From: Chimonanthus salicifolius
Taxonomy: Eukaryota; Streptophyta; Magnoliopsida; Laurales; Calycanthaceae
Reading direction: 5' to 3'
DNA: 64,000 nt
NCBI GenBank assembly: GCA_013350335.1
Contig: CM023539.1
Coordinates: 42,580,631 to 42,644,630 of the forward strand
Shown: positions 22,006 through 32,695 of the stretch, piece after piece
Layout: each line of letters opens with the position of its first letter
Numbering within the stretch: the first letter of the stretch is position 1
Notes under the pieces: generated by a model
What the model was told of the DNA's origin: nothing
The model's database searches: none
What the model saw: the letters and a program-made list of their open reading frames with translations, nothing else
Position numbers and translations under genes: made by a program

Positions 22006-23390
22006 ATTTCTGCCAATGGGACATCGGGATTGACATTGAAACATCATTATTAGGCTAGACAAAAGGTTTTAGCATAATCAATAATTTTTTATCATATTAA
22101 ATCCGATTAATAAGAAAGTGTCTAATCCTATTATGTTTTCTGGTTTAGAGGTGGCAATGAATTGGGTCAATTGTCAATTAGAACAACATATCCCTTATGA
22201 TTTTCAAATAACTTTACAGAAGGATATGTTAAAAATTGTCATTTAATCTACATATGTACCTCAATTGGTCTAAGATTTAAGAATTAAATTAGATGTCTTA
22301 AATTCAACTCCTCTCAAATTTACTTGATCCATGAAGTTTGCGGGTAGTTTTGTGTATCCATCAAATTAGTGTAAGTGTGTAACAATATTCATGCAGGGCT
22401 CTCAACTAAAAAATATTCTCACTAAGACTCTAACCTGAAGTAAATATTTTGGAGATATTTTCAGCTAAAAATTCCTAAAAAGTTTAATTTTTTCCATAAG
22501 CCTCTAAAGTATAAATTTCAAGCTTTCCCGATATAATTGGTTCCATTCTAGTTGAGTGGACACCCAGTGCAATATGTTTTAATGGACGATAGACATAAGA
22601 AATTATCAAATATGAACTAACTCATTGTGAATTGGAATTTTTTGATAGAGTTTACATATAGTAAGAGTTGAAGCAAATATTTTTATAACTTGAGTGCTTA
22701 TCTAGAGTTTATTGGATTAGAATATGTCACTGTTTATATTAAAAAATAAATATTTTTTTAAATAGTAATTATATTAATAGAAAAAAAACAACAGAGATGT
22801 AAATACAAAAGAAAGAAAAAACTCTCGGTAACCCAATACAACCACCCCTGAGGCAACTGAAAAGATAACACTGCATTATATTAGATTGATGTATTCTTTT
22901 TAAGCTCGCAAGATTTCGAAAATTTGAATATCTCTTAACTCGTCGAGGGTGGACGTTCAAAATGAACATTTGATGAAAATCTAGCTTGACACTATATGAG
23001 GAGATTTTGCCGTATTCCTAAACACTAGATTGTTCAGCTTTCACCAAAAGCTCCATACTAGGAAAAAGAGCAAGACGCAAAAGGAGGAGCATTTTATGGA
23101 AATATTGACAAAACCCACACATAAAATTTAAAAAAACTCAACGAGGCTTTTTGAAACTTTTTCATTTTTTTCTGGAAACTCAATCAAAATTTTCATCCTA
23201 ATAAAATTTTGAGTTGAATTCAAATTTTGAATTCTTGAATCCGGATCCATACTCATCCATACATATCAGACAGGTTACACGTGTGCATTAAATGTGAATG
23301 TGTTTTTTTTTTTCCACTAATATCTTTGGTGCAATTGATTATCCTTAACGGAATAGTTTAAAACATAAATTTCTGTAAAACACATCAGAA
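22006..23390. other. AT-rich intergenic DNA
   Basis: Nothing supported on either strand; no repeat ends recognised. Confidence 0.4.
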
Positions 23391-23399
23391 ACAAAAAGA

Positions 23400-23800
23400 G
23401 AGAATTGAGATCACCTGCTCTCAATATGAGCTCTCGAATTCTTAGATTTAATCAAATCTATATTGATGGATCCTCCAGAGGAAAATCGGGTCTAACGGGG
23501 ATCGGACGAGTGCTTAGAAATCAAAAGGGAGAGTCATCCATAATGTTCACTGAGTTGGTAGGATTGAGGAACTCTAATGAAGTAGAAATTTTTAGCATTA
23601 AGAGAGTTCTAGTCATTTGGAAGGCTTTTGGTCAAGGTCACTTGATTATTGAAGGGTATTCGGCAAATGCTTTCAAATGGGCATCGGGTTTACAGCGCCC
23701 ACCTTAGAGATTAACAAATGTGGTTAGGGAGGTGAGAGACTTGGCTAAAAGAATAGGAGTATCTTTTTCTAATGTTGGAAGATCGGCCAAAAAATTAGAA
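23400..23800 (+). mobile_element. LINE RNase H fragment
   Basis: The + strand reads FNQIYIDGSSRGKSGLTGIG (about 23450-23509), then GHLIIEGYSANAFKWASGLQ (about 23636-23695) and a decayed VSFSNVGRS. This is the RNase H domain of a LINE, with D to Y change in the EGDS motif and a stop after RPP at 23706. No A-tail is left. Confidence 0.7.
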
Positions 23801-24490
23801 TTCTTTATTAAGTATTATTAACAATTGACTCATCTTAATTATAATCTTTAATGGTTATCAAAAACTTTTAAAAATATGCTTACTATAAAAAATAAAAAAA
23901 ATAAAAAGTTCTATAAGAACTAAATGAAACCCTAGATACAAAAGCTATAGACGAGGAGCAAAATGGGTTTGGGGCTTAAGCGTAGTTAAAGTATATTTTA
24001 GATTACGATTGTTAAAATATAGTTTTATTTTAAATATTATTTAAAAAGTTTGTAATTAAGATGTTAGGTTCAAACCCCTTCATAATAAGAAATTAGTAGT
24101 GTCTATATAGGTTGAATTTTGGCCCAATGATAATAATAAAAAATTGTTTTGCATTTACAGCCTACCCCTACAAGATACAATTATTACTTTCATAATGGGC
24201 AATTGGGCACCTATGTAGTGGGATCTGCTTTGCAGAACTTTGCTGCATGAATTAAAAAAATTCTCAACTTGATATTTAAAATATTGACATAATTTAGGGA
24301 CAACAAATGTTGGATAATGAATCTTAGAGATATCATTAAAATATTAGACTATAACTAATGAGGAATCCCAATTTTGAAAGCAGAAGAGTAACACCTTCAG
24401 CACCTTGCCTCTTCTGAAAAGACACAAACCAAATTGTGATTATCGTAATGCAGGACTTCAATTAGTCTTTGGCTGTGTGTGGGTGAGGGG

Positions 24491-24960
24491 CAGGGGTCCA
24501 AATACCGGTGTGGCCGATATATCGGCCATTTGCATATCGGCCGCAATATCGGCCGAGAAAATTCTCTCTTCCGATATTGGAATTTTCTCTCTCCTCCGAT
24601 ATCGGAACCGTGAAAAAACCGCAAAAAACCGTGATGAACCGTGACAAAACCGCCAAAAACCGTGAAAGCAGTAAACCCTGAACCGTTAAAAACTGTGAAA
24701 AACCGCGAAAAATCGTTAAAAACCGCCAAGAACCGTGTAAAAACCGTATCGGTGTTTTAAAAAAATAAAAAATTTTAAATACTGATATTTATGAATATCG
24801 GCCGATATTTGGACCGATATTTCGGACCGAATATCGGCCATATCGGCCGATAATACTACAGTACGGCCGATACTTATCGTATCGGCCGATATTGATCGGT
24901 TTGAAAAAACCGATATATATCGGCCGATATGATATGTATCGACCGATATTTGCACCTTTG
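24491..24960 (+). mobile_element. Palindrome-rich hAT-like element, copy 1
   Basis: Ends CAGGGGTCCAAATA and TATTTGCACCTTTG are imperfect inverted repeats. The flanks GTGAGGGG (24483-24490) and GTGAGGGA (24961-24968) match at 7 of 8 positions, an 8-bp target duplication. Both halves repeat the palindrome ATCGGCCGATAT and variants (about ten CGGCC-cored copies), and the middle (24605-24745) repeats AAAACCGTG-like units of 9-11 bases. No coding capacity. Related copies: 29433, 55579, 63317. Confidence 0.8.
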
Positions 24961-25946
24961 GTGAGGGATAAATTTACAGGATTAACTTTGACCGTAAGTT
25001 ACTTTTAACCAAGGGTTATTCTGAATCAAGAGTTACCTTCTACTGCAGAAAGATTTTCAATTGTGAGATTGGAAGGATAAAATCTAGATTTTTAACGAGG
25101 GTTATCTTTCATTACCCGTGAAACAAACGCAACCTTTATCTTTATCTTGGACCTGAAGGCATTGAGAACTATGAATAGATGAGATCAATGTCAAGCTACA
25201 CTTAATTAGGAGAAAGAGAAAGGGAGACTAATTTTTAGAAAATAAATATAAGAATGATTTGTTTAAATTATCGTGACCAAATGGCTAGGAATGATTGAGA
25301 GGTGAGACCTATCATCCTGGCCATCCTTGATGGTTTGATAGTCTTCAGATAATCTATCCGTCTATATAATTTTTTGACAATAGAAAGAGATCCACTCTCA
25401 CATGATCTATTAGAACACTTGAACTTTTAACTACGACCACATGCATACATACCTTTAAATATTTTAATAAATACATGTGTCAATTCTAAACTCTAATGGA
25501 GAGATGTGATTGGTCTGTGGGACTCAAGTGAGTGTGAGAGGCCTCATTATTTTCAGAGTCTCTCATTCTTAGTAACAAGAAAGCAGCCCATCCTTTTTAT
25601 TTTTAGTCTCCCATAGTTGTATTTTTTTATGTTTCTGATGAATACTTGGGACCCACAACTAGAGTATGACCACAAGATAAATCAAGGGACAAAAAAACCC
25701 CAATGTCCCCTTCCTACCCACATAAAACAGGACAACTAGATAGCAGAAATAGGGTGCCCCACAACCAAAAAGAAGGGTGCCCCCCACCACTAGATGGCTC
25801 CCTCCACCTTTATCACTACAGCTAACTTGATTCGTACTGATATTGACAAGGTGTATAAAGCCAATGGACACACATTATCACATCATACATTTAATTCATC
25901 AATGACTAATCCTATTATTTTATATTCAAATCGTGTTTAAGTTCGT
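24961..25946. other. Intergenic DNA
   Basis: No supported gene or repeat boundary. Several short minus-strand frames here have no recognisable protein character. Confidence 0.4.
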
Positions 25947-26273
25947 TGCGAATCAGTCCTACATTAGAAGTATAAAAGAGATTTATGAATTTAGAAAGGA
26001 CTTATATCACTTCACCTAATAGACTAATCTTTTGAGTTGATAAACAAGTCCTAATAAGTGGTATCACAGTCAGGTCTCATGCTATCTCATATAGACTCAG
26101 GAGATCTCCTAGACAGACTACATGGTTGGCATCGTTCGAGGGAGGATCATTGGAGCTGGCTGTTAACGAGTCCCACGTTCGAAGTGAAAATGGGAGATAG
26201 TGGGATTTATAAAAGACTTGGATCAGTCCACCTAATAAACTAGTCTTTTGAATTAGATACTCAGGTCCTAACA
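25947..26273 (+). mobile_element. TRIM, plus orientation
   Basis: Left LTR about 25947-26056 (starts TGCGAATCAGTCCTAC, ends GTCCTAATA) and right LTR about 26161-26273 (starts TGTTAACGAGTCCCAC, ends GGTCCTAACA) share an AAGACTTGG.TCA.T.CACCTAATA block. TGGTATCACAGTCAGG at 26059 is the primer site next to the left LTR. The internal region is about 100 bases and non-coding. The same internal sequence (CTCAGGAGATC, GTTCGAGGGAGGAT) recurs inverted at 57573-57870. Confidence 0.75.
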
Positions 26274-27056
26274 AATCAAACTCTCCATTTTATTCTATAA
26301 TTAGACCCAAATATTTGATGATAAAAGTTAATGAGTAAAACAAAATTATAATAGTAGTAGAAAAGAAAATAAAAAAATTTACTTCATTTGTGCTTTTACT
26401 CTTTTTTTCCACTTAAGGCTTCCACCACATTACTTCAACATAATATTTAGTTGATTTTTTTTTTCTCACATTAATATTATATTATTTATAAACAACATAC
26501 ACTAAAGATCTTTACTTATACTTTTAATGTTTGGTAGTCGATAACTAATGAATTATAAATGACTATGAGCATATCTTAGGTGAAGCCTCATTTTTATTAA
26601 GAGCATTGTTGTTTCTATAATATTGTTATTCCACTTGTTTTGCCTTTTGTGTACACAATTATACAATTTTGATAAATTGTCTTGTAATTTTTTTCTAAAT
26701 CAAAGTTGAAGATATGTTATAAGTTATTTCAATAGAGAAATAGCTTTTATTGTTGATCATTTTAAAATAAAATCAATTTTGTTCTTAAATCAACAAATTC
26801 TTATTTTACAAATTGTAATGTTACCTTCTCAATCTTTCATAACTTCTCTCATAGAGCAGCAATTGGTCTTGAAGCTCTACACAATGGAATCTACTTACAG
26901 TCTTGTGGTTGGATCCATAGAGAAGAGTTTGTGTGAGATGCAATAGATTCTAATTTAGTACATCCTTTTTAACAAATTATATTTGTCTGTTGAGTCAAAC
27001 TCATCTTATCGGGAGAATTGACTCACATCGATTCAATGCAACTTGAAATTTTCAAT
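26274..27056. other. AT-rich intergenic DNA
   Basis: Nothing supported. Confidence 0.4.
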
Positions 27057-27240
27057 TTTTTTTTTTTTTGAATTTACACGTGTGGAAAACCACAAGAAAC
27101 CCATTATAAAACTCTCACGGGTAATATCCAATTTCCTTAGGACACACCAGGTAAAATTATGGAGGATCAAACCTTGTACCTCCCATTTTCTAAGATGGGA
27201 AATTACCAGTTGAAGTAGACCATGTGGACAAACAATCTCA
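27057..27240 (-). mobile_element. tRNA-derived SINE, T-run family
   Basis: The T-run at 27057-27068 is the A-tail read backward. On the minus strand the head has an A box TCTACTTCAACTGGTAA (about 27200-27216) and a B box AAGGTTTGATCCTCC (about 27161-27175), and the 3' part reads TTTTCCACACGTGTAAATTC. Related copies: 21219 (tail only), 44326 and 54508. Confidence 0.7.
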
Positions 27241-28444
27241 TGGTAAATCGATGTGGAGAAATCCCATCAGAAGTGACCCAAAGGAGAAATTTTCAAATTT
27301 GAGTTATATAAATGTATCGATATTACATTAAACTTTAATTTCTCTTTGGATGACTTCATATTAGAATTTATTTGAATTGATGCTTTATAAAGAGATTTTC
27401 TCTAAGGCATGTAGATATAATGTTATTACACTAAATCAATTAATTAGAGAAATTATTGCTATTAATCTCAAAAATTGAAAAAAAAAAAAAAAATAGAGAT
27501 ATACACACTTAATCTTAATATGTGTAATTTTCTCTTTTGGTGCAGTTATCCCTAGAGATCCAAATTGGGAAAAGAACAAGTCGAACGATTAACACATCAA
27601 ACGACAAGATTTGTGAACACGTCAGCTCCAATGGGGCCCACTAGCTTTGTCCACTAATGGCTGTGCTTGCCTGGTCAGCAAAGCAATCTTTTATTAAAAA
27701 GAAAAAACAAATATTAAATGTTTTTCAAAGCATTTCCTTTAGTTTACGTCGTTTCACTCAATCAAACATGATTCATGGCGTGCCCTTCTACCCTGTCTAG
27801 TCTAAAAATGTAAATGGACCTTAGTTATTTTAAAAATAATGTAAATAATATATGATATGTAGATAGATTTCTTCTTCGAATTTAGGTAAATCGTGGAAAA
27901 CCTAGTGTAAATCATCACATATGATATTTACTATCTTTAGAGTACACTAAGTTAGACTATAGGAGTTCGACATAACACCTCCCATTTTATGAGGCAGAAG
28001 GTTAATCAATTGAATTACACTCATGTGAGTAATATAGATAGAGTAAACCTCTAAATTTATTAAATTATATCTTAAATATTTTATTTTTAATCATTTTTAT
28101 AGATGAAATTGTTCATGCTATGTGTGTCCAGAATTAATATTCAATCAATGTCATGCAACAGATTTTCTTATTACCATATTGGATTTAATAATTCGATAAT
28201 TTAAATAAGCAAAAGTGCACTATAACATAATACATAAGATAAATAATATAATATAAAATGAATTTGTACAAAATAAATTAGTATGAATTTTCAATCACAA
28301 TCCTTATGTTCAATTATTGGCTGAATTTAAAATTCGCTTAACAGAAATGCTTAAATGATATCAACTAGATGATAAGCAATAAGCTATGGTGAAGTTGAGT
28401 TACTTCTACATATGGTGTTCACTTTAAATTAAAGAAAATTATTA
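27241..28444. other. AT-rich intergenic DNA
   Basis: Nothing supported; a pure A-run lies at about 27478-27492. Confidence 0.4.
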
Positions 28445-28680
28445 TATCTCAACATCTTCACAAAGTGTTTAAGGGTCTCACCTATATTTGGATAAGGGAT
28501 ATTTTAACCCGACTAACCTTTCGAGCATGTGCAGGCCTCCTAATCTTATACACACTGAGTAAACAACTACGGAGAGTGGCTCAGAGGAGTGTTCACTTTC
28601 AATTGAACTCAAAACCTTCTTTCGTGAGTGGAGTTTCTCGACCGTTAAACCAACCTCCTCTTGAATTTAAATGTTGAGAT
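28445..28680 (-). mobile_element. tRNA-derived SINE, GATTAGTCGG family
   Basis: On the minus strand: A box GGTTTAACGGTCGAGAAAC (about 28637-28655), B box AGGTTTTGAGTTCAATT (about 28598-28614), then a body with GCACATGCTCGAAAGGTTAG and GGGTTAAAATATCCCTTATC, the shared end of this family (compare 43498, 44740, 59872). Confidence 0.6.
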
Positions 28681-29432
28681 TTACTGATTTTCTTTGATGA
28701 AAAATGAACTCCACATGGGAAATTTGGTGAACATTGTTATACCTTGTAAGAGATCAACCTCGTTATAATCAAATAAAAAAAAAATACACACCTTACTTGA
28801 CTAATTTTTAATTGTTGTTTAGACCAGTCAATTTTGGAGTACAATTGAAGCTCACCACCATTTAAAGGTCAAAGGGGTTGAAAATTATTTTTCATCATGA
28901 ATTATCAATGTCTATAAATAAACTAGATTAAATCATCACATTTTTATGTTTAAAACTAAACAAATCAAAGATAATAAAAATAATAAATATTAATCCAAAG
29001 TTTAGTATATATTCATGTGACCAAGTTTAAAGCTATTTACAGTTCTAGATGTATAAAATATAAGAGAAAATATGTAATACTTAAGGGTCCCACGCAAACT
29101 TCATACACAGCTTCACCAAGTTTTTTTTTAAGTATCTGTTTGGGGGAATGAACTTTGCAGTAGACTCACTCAGCAATAAATCTCACCTAGTTTAATTATT
29201 ATTATTTGTTTATCTTTAAATTTAAGTTAAATTGATATTCAGTGGGTATATTTTTACTTGAGTAAAATTTTTTCGAAATTTTTTTCATTGGTTTTAATTA
29301 ATAATTAATAATTTAATACTCTATTTTAGGTAATGTACTAGTTTTCATAACTAATTTACTATCTATTTCTTTATTACAACATAAAGTTACGTAATAAAAA
29401 GTAAATTGAGTAATTTAAGTCATTCTCAAGAC
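28681..29432. other. AT-rich intergenic DNA
   Basis: Nothing supported. Confidence 0.4.
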
Positions 29433-30795
29433 CAGGGGCCCAAAAATCGGCATGGCCGATATTTCGGCCGATAAGTTTCTCTCACCTCCGATATTTCCAT
29501 GCATTTCCATTTTGGTCCGAAAATTTTATGGTAATTTCAGAAAATTTAGGGCTTCTTGAAATGTAATTTTTTCATTAAATATCGGTCGTATACATATTCA
29601 AATTATTTATTTAAGTTTCGAATACGATCAATATTAAAATTAACAATAAAATGATGAGAAATGATAAAAAAATTAAAAATTATGAAAAAGTATGTAAGAA
29701 ATTTTTGATAAATTTAGTGAGTAAGTATTTTCCATACTTTTATGCTAATTTAAGATAAAAAAATTAATAATAAATATGTAAGATCTCCTTTAAAAGCTAA
29801 CATCAGTCAAAAGAAAAAAGAAAAAGCAACAACAATCTTACCAGCTGAAAATTTCTGATAGTGCTCAAAGTTTTAGCTTATGTTTTAATTTATGTTTTAA
29901 TTTATGAACATTTTTTTCTCAAACATAAGAATAAGGTTTAAATATAATAATATGATATTTAAATATAAATACATAATCATACAATATTATGTAAATATTG
30001 TATAAAAGTATACAATATAGTTATACTGTATGGTGTCCTAATAATAGTATGTTATACAATAATGTTGGGTACTTGTGTTAGATTTCTGGAGCCTGATTGT
30101 CAGATATTTATTGGTGATCCCATTCCCTCTGACCTTGCAGGGGTCAAAGGGGGGCAACGCCCCTGAGCAAAATTTTTTATTGGAGGGAACCACATAAAAT
30201 ACTTGAATCGCACGATTTCGACAACCTTGATTTAGATAAATTTCTTAAATTGTACTTCTTCATTTAATTTGACCCTCGCATTCATGATCGACATTTAATT
30301 AAAGAATTTTTTTAAATATCTAATCTTAGAGGCAAAAATGTTAAATTCATCTAATTTTTTAAGTTCTTAATCTTAGAGGCAGAAATTTATGGATTTAATG
30401 GGTTGTGGGCCCCAAGGACTGATATTATTAGAAAAAATCAATGCAAAACCGATAAATAGAAATATCGGCTGATATTCGGACATAATATCGCCGACATCGT
30501 GTGGGGCCCACAACCGATATTGATTTTTTTTTAAACCACTCTTTCCAGCCTGATAATTACAATATCGGGCGATATGTGAACCGATATACGGGCCGTATTT
30601 TGTTTTTTTTTGTTTTTAAAAATAAATTAAAAAAACCGAATTTTATACATATCGGCCGATATGATGACCTGATATTTTCGACAGTTTATCGGTCATATCG
30701 GCCGATAACCTTTTGTACGGCCGACATATATCGCATCGGTCGATATTGTTCGGTCCTAAAAAACCGATATATATCGGCCGATATTATAACCCCTG
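29433..30795 (+). mobile_element. Palindrome-rich hAT-like element, copy 2 (long form)
   Basis: It starts CAGGGGCCCAAAAATCGG and ends TATTATAACCCCTG. The flanks CTCAAGAC (29425-29432) and CTTAGGAC (30796-30803) agree at 6 of 8 bases. Palindromic ATCGGCCGATAT words are packed near the left end (29440-29480) and in the last 370 bases. The middle (29600-30400) is AT-rich and holds a G/C hairpin CAGGGG...CCCCTG at 30133-30160. At 1363 bp it is three to four times longer than copies 1 and 3, so it may carry a nested insertion or be closer to the parent element, but no transposase frame is seen. Confidence 0.7.
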
Positions 30796-31499
30796 CTTAG
30801 GACAGTTCAGGTGTATCTAAAGGTAATTGTGATTTTTTTAATTTTATTTCTTTTATTGAAACATTGTGTTCATTATTTTATTATTATAGTATTATAATGC
30901 AATGCATTTATAATTTTTTATTTTAATAATTTACTTTATATACTTTTATACTATGTTATTACAATATTATATTAATATGATACTGTAAAATCATTTAAAA
31001 TAATTTAGTGACTAGATCTAATCAAATCAAATTGTGATAAAAATGATTTAATAAATTTTTTTAATTTTAAAATATTTTTAGATAATATAGTATTTTGACC
31101 TTAATTAAATCAAATTCTAATAAACATAATTTAACAAATTATTTTATTTTAAAATATTTTTGTTAACATTGATACTCTTACTATATATTGAAGATTAGAC
31201 TAATTTTATAAATATAAAAAATAATGAAAATATTTTGTATCAAGTTAATTGAATTTTTTTTTGAATTCAGAACATTTACTTTTAAATATAAAAGCTTATA
31301 CAATTGAAATATGTGTAATTAAAATATTAATATTAAAAATAGAGAATTTAAAAACTTGCTACAAATAGAGTTTTTAATAAAACTAAATATAAAGTTTTTT
31401 GAGAGAAAATTTTAAAAATATGGATTAGCATCAAGTAGTGGAGCAGTTCTATAATCCAAAAGATTCCAAATCTGTTCTAAACATCCGAGAGTGGGGCCA
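30796..31499. other. AT-rich upstream region of the Tubby-like gene
   Basis: Very AT-rich and without frames. TATA-like words near 31380-31400 (AAATATAAAG) could serve the downstream gene, but the start of transcription cannot be fixed. Confidence 0.35.
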
Positions 31500-32695
31500 G
31501 CCCGTGCTTTTTTATGGACATCCCGAAGAACCTAGATTCTCTCTCTGAATCAGAAACGGAAAACCCTCTTCTTTCTCGTTCTCGCTGCGCTTAAAGCTAC
31601 TGTAATTTCCCTGATCTAATGTCTCCAATTCAGGGAAATCCTTGGAGATTTCACTGATTGCTGAAAGTTCCATTAGTTCTCCGCCTTTTACGATTTTTCG
31701 CCAGGAATCGAGCTTCGGATCCATGTGAGTTTTTTGATGTTTGGCTGAGATTCTGTTTTATCGCTCTTCCGATCAGGTATTTCTCGGAGGTCTAGATTTT
31801 CAGCTCTCCTTTGGTGCGGGTATTAGGGTTTTTGGTCCGAGAAGATACAGCTCAGGGTTTCAGATGGGTTCTGGTTATGCTTTCAGCGCCCTGAAAGGAG
31901 ATCCAAGGGAATAATCTCCATTCTAGTTGTGGAACTAACGCTAGATGGAGATTTTCAGATATGTGTTGTAAATGATCGAAATGTGAAGTATATAGCTTCT
32001 TAAGGTTCAAGTATGTGGTAAAAAATAGATCTTTTTTCCTGATTTGGATATTTTGAAGGATCAAATCGAGTATGTGAATTTGTAGCTTCTAAAGCTGTGA
32101 AACTGTGGTAAAGCGGCTCTTTTTATTCTGTTTGAATACCTAGAAGGAATAGATCGAGTCGGTGGAGTTTATGGCTTTGGAAGTTGCAACCCTTTGGTAA
32201 AAAAATAGCTCCTTTTTCCTTAACTTGAATCTTAGAAAAAAGGAGGAAGGCATGAAGTTTATGGTTTTGAACGTGCCTTGGTAAAAAAGTTACTTTTGCT
32301 CTAATTTTAAGCTTTTGAAGGAGAAGATGGAATCCGTGATGTTTATGAATCTTGGCCTGATTTGTAACTTTTGAAGGAATAGATATCTTGAAATCAGTAA
32401 TTAAGAAAGGAAATACCTTTCTTTTTTTCTTTTTTGAGTTTTCCTTCATGATATCTATTTGAAGACATTTCTATTTAGATATTTGTCATTGTCATCTGCG
32501 GACTTTATGTATCATATCATAGTGCTCTCGCTCGAAAGAAATTTTTGTAGTTTTTCTTAAGGATTTTGGCATGTGTGATCACTTAAGCGATTTGAGGTGT
32601 ATAGATTATTAGAAAGATTACCTATTTTAAAGAAAAAGATTATCCGAAAGAGGTGAACTTTCCAAGGGTAAAGAAATTACAAAGAGAGGATATTG
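31500..32695 (+). promoter_or_regulatory. Probable 5' leader with leader intron
   Basis: Sequence composition changes at about 31490 from AT-rich to a mixed, CT-rich text. ATCCAT|GTGAGT at 31725 is a strong splice donor with no frame before it, and the coding start comes nearly 1 kb later. A 5' UTR intron from 31725 to an acceptor somewhere in 32460-32690 is therefore likely. Several AGs there could serve; none is clearly best. Confidence 0.45.
32016..32370 (+). repeat. Four imperfect tandem repeats of 84-90 bases in the leader
   Basis: Units begin with TGGTAAA at 32016, 32106, 32195 and 32279. Each continues with a T/C-rich block (CTTTTTCCT-like), a GAATNTTNGAAGGA-like block and a GNNGTTTATGGNTTT-like block. 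The spacing is 90, 89 and 84 bases, and partial units flank the array. They lie in the probable leader intron of the Tubby-like gene. Confidence 0.65.

Noticed and set aside
24397..24955. Several overlapping open frames on both strands
   Set aside because: They fall within the palindrome- and AAACCG-repeat element; frames are open on both strands because of the repeat composition.
24500..24960. CRISPR-like spaced palindromes
   Set aside because: Plant nuclear context, irregular spacing, no conserved repeat-spacer order; transposon ends and target duplications explain it.
30121..30175. Rho-independent-type terminator hairpin
   Set aside because: Plant nuclear DNA does not use such terminators; the G/C hairpin lies inside a transposon copy.
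30501..30800. 99-codon frame on +
   Set aside because: It lies entirely inside the right half of the palindrome-rich element copy 2.
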